Below are positions 17,836 to 26,564 of a DNA stretch of 56,061 bases, one piece after another (positions within the stretch are counted from its first letter, which is position 1; each line of letters starts with the position of its first letter). The DNA comes from Prevotella ihumii (GTDB lineage Bacteria; Bacteroidota; Bacteroidia; Bacteroidales; Bacteroidaceae): NCBI RefSeq assembly GCF_900155655.1, contig NZ_LT706987.1, forward strand, positions 1,786,546 through 1,842,606, in the 5' to 3' direction. The position numbers were made by a program, and so were the translations under genes. The notes under the pieces were generated by a model, which was not told the origin of the DNA, did no database searches, and was given only the letters and a program-made list of their open reading frames with translations.

Positions 17836-18465
17836 TTAATTCTTATTCTCTTTATAGAAATATGCACGATGAATCCAAATCACACTGCCTAAGAGTATCA
17901 AAGCCATAGCAGGCATGGCCATCATACCATTGTCGACATAACCCATATCGTAAAGTGCTTGTGGGATTACCTTGAAACCTAACAATGTGCCACGACCAAA
18001 GAGTTCGCGGAAACCGCCAACAAGGATTAAAATCATAGCATAACCCAAGCCGTTGCCGATACCATCGAGGAAACTTGGCCAAGGCTTATTGGTCATAGCA
18101 AAAGCCTCCAAACGACCCATAAGGATACAGTTGGTAATGATAAGACCCACATACACTGAAAGCTGAACGCTAACATCGTATGCAAATGCTTTCAATACTT
18201 GGCTTACGATAGTTACAAGCGCAGCTACTACAACGAGCTGCACAATGATACGAATACGATTTGGAATGGTGTTGCGAATAATCGAAACAATAACGTTAGA
18301 AAACGCTGTAATAACGGTTACCGCAAGTCCCATTACGATAGAAGGCTTCAACTGTGATGTTACTGCCAATGCAGAACAAATACCCAATACCTGTATCAAG
18401 ATAGGGTGATCCATATTCAATGGATTGATGAATACCTCTTTATTTTGTTTTGAGAACAAACTCAT
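17836..18465 (-). CDS. nqrD: Na+-translocating NADH:quinone reductase subunit D
   Basis: A 209-residue membrane subunit homologous to NqrE, with iron-ligand cysteines at C30 (GICSALAV) and C113 (TNCILMG). It couples electron transfer to Na+ movement together with NqrB and NqrE. It starts 40 bp after nqrC, the largest gap within the operon apart from nqrA-nqrB. Confidence 0.98.
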   Translation of the reverse strand: MSLFSKQNKEVFINPLNMDHPILIQVLGICSALAVTSQLKPSIVMGLAVTVITAFSNVIVSIIRNTIPNRIRIIVQLVVVAALVTIVSQVLKAFAYDVSVQLSVYVGLIITNCILMGRLEAFAMTNKPWPSFLDGIGNGLGYAMILILVGGFRELFGRGTLLGFKVIPQALYDMGYVDNGMMAMPAMALILLGSVIWIHRAYFYKENKN

Positions 18466-18505
18466 AATCTTTTTGTTTTATAGTTATTTATTTCTCAATT
18501 ACTAT

Positions 18506-19216
18506 TTATTTGCTTGTGAGAAACTTTGTATAAGGTGCAAGTCCGCCCTTGTCCGATTGGAACATTTCTGTCACACCATTACTTGTAAGAGTAGCACCTG
18601 TTACAGCATCGACCTGTGTCTTAGGGTCGTCCACCTTCTTTGTAACAGCAAAGATTATATTTTGCTTCTGTGCATCAAAGATGTTCTTCCCCTTAAACTT
18701 GTCTTGCCAAGGTTTGCTATCCTTGATTTCAGCACCAAGACCAGCGGTTTCGCTTTCGTGGTTGAAATAAACGCCAAAGATAGTTGCCTTATCCTCGTTC
18801 AAGGCAACGAAACCATTGATAGGTCCCCAAAGACCGTTGCCATATACAGGGATAACATATTTATCCTTGCCGTCCACTTTACAGCGGAACAATGCCAACT
18901 TTCCTGCCTTAGCATCAGCACTATTGAGCTTAAAGCCAGCCTTTACGCCACCTTGTTCGCCCTTTTCTATTACCTTACCGCTTGCATCTATCACATCATC
19001 AGCAATAATAAGTTCACCCCAAAGTTTTTGTGCCTCTTCGTTGGTCATCTCACGGTCTTGGTTCAATGCAAAGAGAATTTGCTTCTGGTGGTCGAGCTGT
19101 ACGTTTATATCCTGTGTAGGTTTCAATGCTTGGAACACGAATGCCAATAAGAAAGCCACTACAACTACAAGAACCACCGAATAGATGATGGTATATGAAT
19201 TTGAATTAGTTTTCAT
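18506..19216 (-). CDS. nqrC: Na+-translocating NADH:quinone reductase subunit C
   Basis: A 236-residue subunit with one N-terminal membrane helix (about 8-30) and a periplasmic FMN-binding domain. The covalent flavin attachment motif TGATLT is at about 206-211, where the flavin is linked to a threonine by the flavin transferase ApbE (no apbE gene is seen here). The start is supported by an AAGGAGG Shine-Dalgarno sequence (19223-19229) six bases upstream, which overlaps the nqrB stop region. Confidence 0.98.
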   Translation of the reverse strand: MKTNSNSYTIIYSVVLVVVVAFLLAFVFQALKPTQDINVQLDHQKQILFALNQDREMTNEEAQKLWGELIIADDVIDASGKVIEKGEQGGVKAGFKLNSADAKAGKLALFRCKVDGKDKYVIPVYGNGLWGPINGFVALNEDKATIFGVYFNHESETAGLGAEIKDSKPWQDKFKGKNIFDAQKQNIIFAVTKKVDDPKTQVDAVTGATLTSNGVTEMFQSDKGGLAPYTKFLTSK

Positions 19217-19222
19217 CTTACG

Positions 19223-19229
19223 CCTCCTT
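19223..19229 (-). promoter_or_regulatory. Canonical Shine-Dalgarno of nqrC
   Basis: AAGGAGG on the minus strand, six bases before ATG. Such strong sites are uncommon in Bacteroidota. It overlaps the last bases of nqrB and fixes the nqrC start. Confidence 0.75.
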
Positions 19230-20382
19230 ACATTTTAGCACGCTTTGCACGCTTGTTAATATTAGACTGAACCACGCAATAGTCGATGAGTGGTGCAACC
19301 ATATTTCCGAACAAAATCGCCAACATCATTCCTTCAGGATAACCAGGGTTCATTACACGAATGATAACAGCCATAGCTCCGATAAGGAAACCATAGAACC
19401 ACTTGCCACACGCTGTGCGAGCTGAGGTTACAGGGTCGGTTGCCATAAACACTGCACCAAAGCAGAAACCACCCAACACGATGTGCTCGTACCACTGCAA
19501 AGGAGTAGCACCTGTAGACTGGAACAACAATGCCATAGCACCACCGCCAAGGAAAACGCTAAGCATAGTTTTCCAACTTGCAATGTTTGTCCAAATCAAG
19601 ATGATGGCACCAATAGCGATAGCGATAACCGATGTTTCGCCCACCGAGCCTGGAATTAGGCCTACAATCATATCGTACAATGAGGCATTTGCAGCCGCAC
19701 CTTGTGCTATTTCGCCCAAAGGAGTAGCCATAGTAAAGCCATCAGGAAGGGTATAACCCAAACCGAAGATCTGCTCTTTTTCCACCCAAATGGTGTCGCC
19801 AGTCATACTACCTGGGTACGAGAAGAAGAGGAAAGCACGTGCAGCAAGGGCAACATTAAAGATGTTCATACCCGTACCACCAAAGATTTCCTTTGTAAAG
19901 ATTACCGCAAAAGCTACTGCCAATGCCAACATCCATAACGGAAGACTTACAGGCACGATAAGCGGAATAAGGAAACCACTTACCAAGTAGCCTTCCTGAA
20001 TTTCTTCGCCTTTCCATTGCGCCCAAGCAAACTCAATGCCGAGACCCACAAGGTAAGAAACCACAATTTTAGGCAATAGGGCTATCGCACCATAAAGGAA
20101 CATTCCCATAAAGGTAGCTTCGCCGAGCTTGCCGGCAGCCATCGCATTTTGATAACCGATGTTGTACATACCGAACAACATTGCAGGAATCAAGGCGATA
20201 ACCACCATACTCATAATTCGTTTTGAATCGATAGCGTCGTGGATAGATGTACCGCTCTTTGATGTCTCGTGTGGGACATAAAGGAACGTATCAAAGCCAT
20301 CGTAGACACTCTTGAAAGCGTGCAATTTTCCACCCTCTTCAAAGTTAGGGCGCAGCTTATCAAGATAATTTCTTAAGCTCAT
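19228..20382 (-). CDS. nqrB: Na+-translocating NADH:quinone reductase subunit B
   Basis: A 384-residue membrane subunit with about ten helices, the likely Na+ channel and quinone-binding part of the complex. The covalent FMN site is visible as DGFTMATPLG, with T220 as the expected flavinylated threonine. The N-terminal cytoplasmic stretch (1-55) and the length are as in other NqrB proteins. It lies between nqrA (56 bp) and nqrC (11 bp). Confidence 0.98.
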   Translation of the reverse strand: MSLRNYLDKLRPNFEEGGKLHAFKSVYDGFDTFLYVPHETSKSGTSIHDAIDSKRIMSMVVIALIPAMLFGMYNIGYQNAMAAGKLGEATFMGMFLYGAIALLPKIVVSYLVGLGIEFAWAQWKGEEIQEGYLVSGFLIPLIVPVSLPLWMLALAVAFAVIFTKEIFGGTGMNIFNVALAARAFLFFSYPGSMTGDTIWVEKEQIFGLGYTLPDGFTMATPLGEIAQGAAANASLYDMIVGLIPGSVGETSVIAIAIGAIILIWTNIASWKTMLSVFLGGGAMALLFQSTGATPLQWYEHIVLGGFCFGAVFMATDPVTSARTACGKWFYGFLIGAMAVIIRVMNPGYPEGMMLAILFGNMVAPLIDYCVVQSNINKRAKRAKM

Positions 20383-20438
20383 AAAATTATTATCACTTAA
20401 TGTTTATTATTCTATTATTATATAAGGTGTAATTCGCT

Positions 20439-21788
20439 TTACGAATTTTCCTTTCTCAGAAGGTTCAATCCGTTGCGCACAATTTGTTGCAATGGTTGCT
20501 TAGAGCTGTCCACAAATTCTGCCAACGCAAAGTCTTCAGGGCTCACTTCGTATATACCGAGCTGTTCTTGCTTGTCAATATTTCCCGAAATGATAGCCTT
20601 AATAAGGAATTCGCCATAAATATCCATTGGCAACACCTTATCATACTCGCCGCTCATAATGATGTTGCGTTCGCCACCCTTGATACGTGCATCAAGGTCG
20701 TACTCTTTCTTACCCATCAGCCAACTGAAGTAGCTGCGTGAGGTAGAAAACTCGTTGAAGCGAGGCATAATCCAACCTGCCATCTCGTCCACATCGTCAC
20801 CCTCAGGGATAGCTGTTATCTCCGAGGTGTGTGCGCCGAGGAATGCAGTGCCGCTTACGATGCTACCTGTGAGCGGATTACCATTAATAATTCGTGTATG
20901 GTTTTTCTCAGTAAGATTATTTTCAATAATTGTAGCGATAGGAGTTCCCACAAGTGCCTTCACGTATGCAGGCTCTTTCACACGGCTTCCTGCCACTGCT
21001 ACAATGCGTGTAAGGTCTACCTTACCTGTATTGAACAAGCGACCAAAGAAGATTACTGCCGTTGGGTCTACCGTCCACACCACTTCCCCACGGTTCACAG
21101 GGTCAAGGTGGTTTACCTGTACACCCACGTTTCCAGCAGGACAAGGACCGTCAAACACGGTTACTTCCACGTCCTTAGCCGAAAGCAAAGCACTGCTTGT
21201 TTGTTTGCCACCCACTGACAGATACACCTTTGCCATCTTAGCAAGTGCGCTCAAACCTGTCTGAAAATCTTGTTCTTGTCCTTTGAGTTCGTACTCGAAA
21301 TCGCCCTGAAGTGGCATATCTCTAAGTGCCGAAACAAAGATTGCTTTTGGAGTGGTGTCGGGAGTGGTAGCTACAGCATAAGGCAACTGGTTGATATAAC
21401 CAAACAAGCCTGCTTTCAACAAGGCTTCCTTTACGCCATCTGCATTTAGTTCAGCAACATTCTTTACGCCAAAGTCCACATACGCTTGCTCGGCATCAGC
21501 CTCAACAGTAACGTAAAGAACCTTTCTACGCTCTCCTCTAACAATTTCTTTTACAGTTCCGCTTACAGGCGATGCAAACCCTAAATCCAAGAAATGCTTG
21601 TTCACAAACAATGGTTCACCCACTTTCACCTTGTCGCCTGCTTTCACAACGACTTTAGGTGTCATACCAACAAAATCGTCTGGAACTAAAGCAAAAGTTC
21701 CCACCGACTTCAAAGGCAATGTTTGTTCCTTAGCACGCCCCTTAAGGTTTATATCCAAACCCTTACGCAACTTAATTACATTTGCCAT
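20439..21788 (-). CDS. nqrA: Na+-translocating NADH:quinone reductase subunit A
   Basis: This 449-residue soluble subunit is the first gene of the operon. NqrA sits on the cytoplasmic side of the complex and has been linked to ubiquinone or menaquinone binding. The family start is visible as IKLRKGLDINLKGRA, followed by the barrel-sandwich-like part (DKVKVGEPLF, then ASPVSGTV). The start codon follows the -7 promoter box by about 35 bp. The gene is divergent from tamB with 124 bp between them. Confidence 0.98.
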   Translation of the reverse strand: MANVIKLRKGLDINLKGRAKEQTLPLKSVGTFALVPDDFVGMTPKVVVKAGDKVKVGEPLFVNKHFLDLGFASPVSGTVKEIVRGERRKVLYVTVEADAEQAYVDFGVKNVAELNADGVKEALLKAGLFGYINQLPYAVATTPDTTPKAIFVSALRDMPLQGDFEYELKGQEQDFQTGLSALAKMAKVYLSVGGKQTSSALLSAKDVEVTVFDGPCPAGNVGVQVNHLDPVNRGEVVWTVDPTAVIFFGRLFNTGKVDLTRIVAVAGSRVKEPAYVKALVGTPIATIIENNLTEKNHTRIINGNPLTGSIVSGTAFLGAHTSEITAIPEGDDVDEMAGWIMPRFNEFSTSRSYFSWLMGKKEYDLDARIKGGERNIIMSGEYDKVLPMDIYGEFLIKAIISGNIDKQEQLGIYEVSPEDFALAEFVDSSKQPLQQIVRNGLNLLRKENS

Positions 21789-21825
21789 ATTTTATTTAAT
21801 AAATCTAACGCTAAATTTTAGACTG

Positions 21826-21833
21826 CAAATGTA
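21826..21833 (-). promoter_or_regulatory. -7 box of the nqr operon
   Basis: TACATTTG on the minus strand, 38 bp upstream of the nqrA start. No clear TTG is found 19-20 bases further upstream, so the -33 element is weak. Confidence 0.5.
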
Positions 21834-21897
21834 CAAAAATTTTAAGGACTTTAGAAACTTTTTAAGGTATTAATTTCATCATAAGTAGGAAAATTTG

Positions 21898-21905
21898 TAG
21901 TTTTG
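21898..21905 (+). promoter_or_regulatory. -7 box directly in front of tamB
   Basis: TAGTTTTG ends seven bases before the TTG start codon at 21913, which would place transcription start at or next to the start codon. The -33 region (around 21875) is only TTTC. Confidence 0.45.
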
Positions 21906-21912
21906 CATTGCT

Positions 21913-24900
21913 TTGAAGAGATTTAAGACTTTTATATTATGGCTGTTTTGGGCATTGGTAGGACTTTTTCTTACCATTGTCGTATTGAGCTATCTTCCAC
22001 CTACCCAACGGTTTATAGGCGAAAAAGTAAGCCAAATCATTGCCAAAAAATTGGGTACAAAGGTCGAAATTGGGAGCGTACACATAGGCTTGCTCAACTA
22101 TTTTGTTATCGATAACGTTGTTATTCTTGACCAGAAGAACAAGAATATGCTCGATGCCGCTCGTATTGCTGCAAAAGTAGACCTTATGCAGCTTATTAAG
22201 GAACAAAAGATACGCATTTCTTCGGCACAGATTTTTGGACTTCAAGCCCAACTCTACAAAGCTCAACAAGAAGGAAATACCAATTTCCAATTCGTCCTCG
22301 ACTCCTTGGCTTCGCACGACAACACGAAGCAAACACCCTTAGACCTCAATATTCAATCGCTCATCATTCGCAATAGCAGCGTAAAATACGATGAGTGGTA
22401 CAAACCCGTAACACGAGGAAAACTGAACACGCACCACCTTGATGTGCGAAACATATCGGGACACATCAATCTCGATTCGCTCACCGACAACGGTATTGAG
22501 GCAGAAATACGCAACCTTTCGTTTATAGAGACATCGGGCTTAGATGTTAAAAAACTCGTACTAAAACTTGTTGCCAACAAAGCGCAAGCCACTGTCAGGG
22601 ACTTAAAGTTAACGTTGCCCCAATCGCAAATCAACATACCGCTATATACAGCCTCATTCGGTTCAAAACAGCAAAAGCCCAACATAGCAACGGCACAATC
22701 GGAAATCAAGGTAGAACGCTCCGTCGTAACCCTCTCCGACCTTGCCTTTCTTGCACCCGCTCTGCGCCGTTTCCACGACAAAGTGTACCTCCAAACGCAC
22801 GCTAAGGGCAATGCACAGCGCATAGCCATACCTCAACTCAAGGTATTCACCGAAAAGGGCGACCTTAACATCAATCTCCAAGGCAATATTCTCAGCACCC
22901 AAAAACCCATAGCTTGGAACGCAAAGGCGAAAGCCATACACATCAACGGCAACACCTTGGAAAAACTTGCTAAGGCTCTGAAAATCAACATACCTACACA
23001 GGTATTGGGCTTAGGCAATATCCACTATACGGGAACAGCCAAAGGCCACGGCAACAACATAGCTGCACAGGGAAAACTGCTGTCGAGCATAGGCAATGCC
23101 AACGTGGCAATAGACATAAAGGGAAAGCACATAAAGGGCGAAATTCACACCAAGGGTTTCAGAATAGGCAATGTGCTAACAGCCTCAAAGTTGGGAATGA
23201 TTGTGGCAGACCTTAAAGTGGAAGGCGAAACCGACCTTAGCACCATCTCGGCGCACGGCACAATACCACAATTCGACTACAACGGATATTCGTACCGCAA
23301 TATAAAGGTGGACGGAAGTTTTGCGCACGACATCTTCAACGGACTACTTGCCCTAAACGACCCCAACGGATCGCTCTACATCAATGGTCGGGTAGAAAAC
23401 ATTCGCAGCTTCATAGCCCATCAAAAGCCAATAGCCGTGGACGCAAAGATAAACGCAAAGGGCGTAAATCTCAACAAACTAAATCTTACCAAGGCTTTGG
23501 GCAACCGCCAGTTCTCGTTCGCTTCAACACTCAAAGGAAGCGGAACATCTATCGACAACCTTATCGCTGCATTAGACCTCCGCAACTTCGCACTCTTAGG
23601 GCAAGGAAACCCTATCAACATCAACAACTTACAGCTAAAGGTGAACAACGGATTGATGGGCAAATCGATAGACCTTGCCTCCGACTTTGGTACACTCAAA
23701 ATAGATGGCAAATTCGATTATCCATCACTCCCACAAAGCATTCTCAACATTCTTAGTCACTACCTGCCTACACTGCTTCCCTCGCATAGCAGTCTAAGCA
23801 AACAGAAAAGCCGAAACGCCTTTGCCCTAACTGCCAACATCAGCAATGCCAACTTGCTGAAAACCCTCTTAGGACTCAAGGTGGACATAGGCAGATATAT
23901 AGACCTCACAGCTTATGTAGACGAGCCCCAACACAGATTGGAAGTGTATCTCGATGCACCACAGGTGATGTATGCCAATCAGCATATCCAAAACTTGCAA
24001 GCTACAGTAGCTACCGTCAACGATGAATTGGCTGTAAACCTCTCTGGAGCAAGGGTGGACGATGCAGGCAGACACATCACTCTAAACCTCAACGGCGAAA
24101 CCCAAAATGGCGTGTTTACCGCCAAAAGCCACTTCAATGCTGAGGGCAGAAATCAGCTCTTCGGCGACATCAACTGCCAAGCTACCTTTGCACGACAGCA
24201 AGGCAAATTAGCAACACTCATACACTTCCACCCCTCAATCATCGAGATAGACACCATAAGTCTGCAAGTGCAACCATCGGACATGGTCTATGCACGTAAC
24301 ACATTGGACATAAAGCACTTCGAAATATCAAACAAGGATCAACACATCATCGTCAACGGACAAACAACGGGCAGTGCCAACGACTCGCTCACCGTACAAC
24401 TAAAAGACCTTGATGTGCCTTACATTCTCGATATTGTCAATTTTCACAGCGTAGAGTTCGGTGGTTATGCGTCAGGAAATATCGTCCTCAAACAGGCTTT
24501 TACCAATCCACAAGCCACAGCCTCGCTCAACGTTACCGACTTCACTTTCGAAGAGGGTCATCTCGGTACGCTCTTTGTAGATGCCAACTACAAGCACAGC
24601 GAAGGCCGAATAAACATAGAGGCACACGCCGACGAGGGCGAAAACCGCACCAACGTGGGAGGCTATGTAGACCTGAAGCGCAGCTACATCTCACTACCTA
24701 TCGATGCGTACAACACTAATTTAGACTTCCTCCACTCGTTCTGTGGCTCGTTTATGGACAATATCAGTCTTCGTGGCACAGGCTGGTGCAAGGTAGTAGG
24801 ACCATTGAACAAAATAAATCTTGAAGGCGATGTATATGCCACAGGCAGCGCACGAGTAAAAACACTCGGCACAACTTATAATATGAACGACTGCCGTGTA

Positions 24901-26346
24901 CGACTTATACCAAACGAAATAATATTCGACCGCGACACCATTTCCGATGATGACCAGCACATAGGTATCTTAACAGGAGCGCTGCACCATCAGGCATTGA
25001 AACATCTCACTTTCGATATTAACATTGAGGCGCAAAACCTATTGGCCTACAACTTCCCCAAACCTAACGGCAAAGACGTGTTCTGGGGAAAAGTCTATGG
25101 CACAGGCAATTGTATGATAATAGGACGTGACAACGAAATAACAATGAACGTGGATATGAAACCCAACAAAAACTCGTTCATCACTTACAATGCTGCCAAA
25201 AACTCGGTAGACGAAAACTCGTTTATACGTTGGCGCAACGTAACGCCCGACTCGCTCTTGTACAGATTTAATGAGCGTCTTTGCATCAAACCGCAAGAGC
25301 CTGAAGAAACCCACAACGACGATGCTTTCTCGTCAGACCTACATCTTAATATGTTGATCAATGCCAACCCCGACTTCACCCTCCGTGTACTGATGGACGA
25401 AGCCACAGGCGACAACATATCGCTAAACGGCAACGGCGTGATACGTTCCACCTATTATAATAAGGGGGCATTCCAACTCTTCGGCAACTACAACATCACA
25501 CGAGGAATGTACGACTTCACCATTCAGAACGTCATCAAGAAGCAGTTTGCCTTCCAAAACGGCTCGTCAATAACCTTCGGAGGCGACCCATTCACGGCTG
25601 CACTCAATCTGAAAGGCATCTACTCTATAGCCTCTGTACCTATGAGCGACCTACAGATGGGACGCTCGTTCCGTGCCAACAACACACGTGTAGACTGCCT
25701 ACTCAACATAGAAGGTACACCTGGTGCACCCTCGGTAACGTTTGGGCTCGACCTGCCTATGCTCTCCTCTGACGCCAAACAAATGGTACACTCGGTACTC
25801 AATTCCGAACAAGACCTCAATCAGCAAGTACTCTATCTGCTTGCCGTAGGACGATTTTACCCACAAGCGTCCAACAACGCCATACCCAACTCGCCCAACC
25901 AGCAAGGACAAGCCTCGTTGGCAATGCAAAGTATCCTCTCTGGAACGCTTTCACAGCAAATCAACACCGTCCTATCCAACGTTATAAAGGACAACCATTG
26001 GAACTTTGGCGCAAACATAGCCACAGGCAACGAAGGCTTTAGCAATGCCGAATACGAGGGCATACTATCGGGTAGCCTGCTCAACAACCGATTACTCATC
26101 AACGGACAGTTTGGCTATCGCGACAACGTAGCCACCAACACCTCATCGTTTATTGGCGACTTCGACATCAAGTACCTCCTCTTACCAAGTGGCAACATAG
26201 CCCTCAACTTCTACAATCGTGCCAACGACCGCTACTTCACCCGCAACTCGCTCAACACACAAGGCATAGGCGTGATAATGAAGAAGGACTTCACCACCAT
26301 ACGAGAACTCTTCCGCCTCAAACCAAAAAAGAAAAAGAAGAAGTAA
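21913..26346 (+). CDS. tamB: TamB-like translocation and assembly protein (AsmA-type)
   Basis: A 1477-residue protein with an N-terminal signal anchor (about 7-28), a long body of repeating short beta-strand segments and a C-terminal DUF490/TamB domain (FGGDPFTAALNLKGIY, then NVATGNEG-like and FGYRDNV segments). TamB proteins span the periplasm as lipid-carrying beta-taco bridges and assist outer-membrane protein or phospholipid transport. TTG at 21913 is the only sensible start: an in-frame TAG lies at 21898-21900 and the anchor requires the KRFKTF start. The protein ends in a lysine run. No tamA/bamA-like gene is adjacent. It is convergent with the DUF5686 gene across array D. Confidence 0.9.
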   Translation: MKRFKTFILWLFWALVGLFLTIVVLSYLPPTQRFIGEKVSQIIAKKLGTKVEIGSVHIGLLNYFVIDNVVILDQKNKNMLDAARIAAKVDLMQLIKEQKIRISSAQIFGLQAQLYKAQQEGNTNFQFVLDSLASHDNTKQTPLDLNIQSLIIRNSSVKYDEWYKPVTRGKLNTHHLDVRNISGHINLDSLTDNGIEAEIRNLSFIETSGLDVKKLVLKLVANKAQATVRDLKLTLPQSQINIPLYTASFGSKQQKPNIATAQSEIKVERSVVTLSDLAFLAPALRRFHDKVYLQTHAKGNAQRIAIPQLKVFTEKGDLNINLQGNILSTQKPIAWNAKAKAIHINGNTLEKLAKALKINIPTQVLGLGNIHYTGTAKGHGNNIAAQGKLLSSIGNANVAIDIKGKHIKGEIHTKGFRIGNVLTASKLGMIVADLKVEGETDLSTISAHGTIPQFDYNGYSYRNIKVDGSFAHDIFNGLLALNDPNGSLYINGRVENIRSFIAHQKPIAVDAKINAKGVNLNKLNLTKALGNRQFSFASTLKGSGTSIDNLIAALDLRNFALLGQGNPININNLQLKVNNGLMGKSIDLASDFGTLKIDGKFDYPSLPQSILNILSHYLPTLLPSHSSLSKQKSRNAFALTANISNANLLKTLLGLKVDIGRYIDLTAYVDEPQHRLEVYLDAPQVMYANQHIQNLQATVATVNDELAVNLSGARVDDAGRHITLNLNGETQNGVFTAKSHFNAEGRNQLFGDINCQATFARQQGKLATLIHFHPSIIEIDTISLQVQPSDMVYARNTLDIKHFEISNKDQHIIVNGQTTGSANDSLTVQLKDLDVPYILDIVNFHSVEFGGYASGNIVLKQAFTNPQATASLNVTDFTFEEGHLGTLFVDANYKHSEGRINIEAHADEGENRTNVGGYVDLKRSYISLPIDAYNTNLDFLHSFCGSFMDNISLRGTGWCKVVGPLNKINLEGDVYATGSARVKTLGTTYNMNDCRVRLIPNEIIFDRDTISDDDQHIGILTGALHHQALKHLTFDINIEAQNLLAYNFPKPNGKDVFWGKVYGTGNCMIIGRDNEITMNVDMKPNKNSFITYNAAKNSVDENSFIRWRNVTPDSLLYRFNERLCIKPQEPEETHNDDAFSSDLHLNMLINANPDFTLRVLMDEATGDNISLNGNGVIRSTYYNKGAFQLFGNYNITRGMYDFTIQNVIKKQFAFQNGSSITFGGDPFTAALNLKGIYSIASVPMSDLQMGRSFRANNTRVDCLLNIEGTPGAPSVTFGLDLPMLSSDAKQMVHSVLNSEQDLNQQVLYLLAVGRFYPQASNNAIPNSPNQQGQASLAMQSILSGTLSQQINTVLSNVIKDNHWNFGANIATGNEGFSNAEYEGILSGSLLNNRLLINGQFGYRDNVATNTSSFIGDFDIKYLLLPSGNIALNFYNRANDRYFTRNSLNTQGIGVIMKKDFTTIRELFRLKPKKKKKK

Positions 26347-26391
26347 GATCTTTTTTTAGGAGTTAGAAGGAGTTAGGAGGGGGTTAAGAGC

Positions 26392-26548
26392 CATTACCTT
26401 TATTTTCTATAGTTTTGTCAGACTGGTCAGACCTGTCGGACAAGTCGGACAAGTCGGACCTGTCGGACCTGTCGGACGCGTCTGACCAGTCCGACCAGTC
26501 CGACCCGTCCGACCCGTCCGACAAAAACTATAGAAAATAAGGGTAATG
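26392..26548. repeat. 9-bp GTCSGAC array D with inverted AT-rich flanks
   Basis: Twelve units (26417-26522): the first seven read GTCGGAC or GTCAGAC, the last five GTCCGAC or GTCTGAC, so the array is a large palindrome. It is enclosed by inverted flanks: CATTACCTTTATTTTCTATAG on the left (from 26392) and CTATAGAAAATAAGGGTAATG on the right (to 26548), with one mismatch and one extra base in the adjoining T-run. It lies between convergent genes and could end transcription from both sides. Confidence 0.95.
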
Positions 26549-26564
26549 TTCTAACCTTGTGAGG

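Noticed and set aside
18425..19150. 241-codon frame opposite nqrC
   Set aside because: Antisense shadow of a conserved gene.
26417..26522. CRISPR array
   Set aside because: Period of 9 bases, no spacers, no cas genes.
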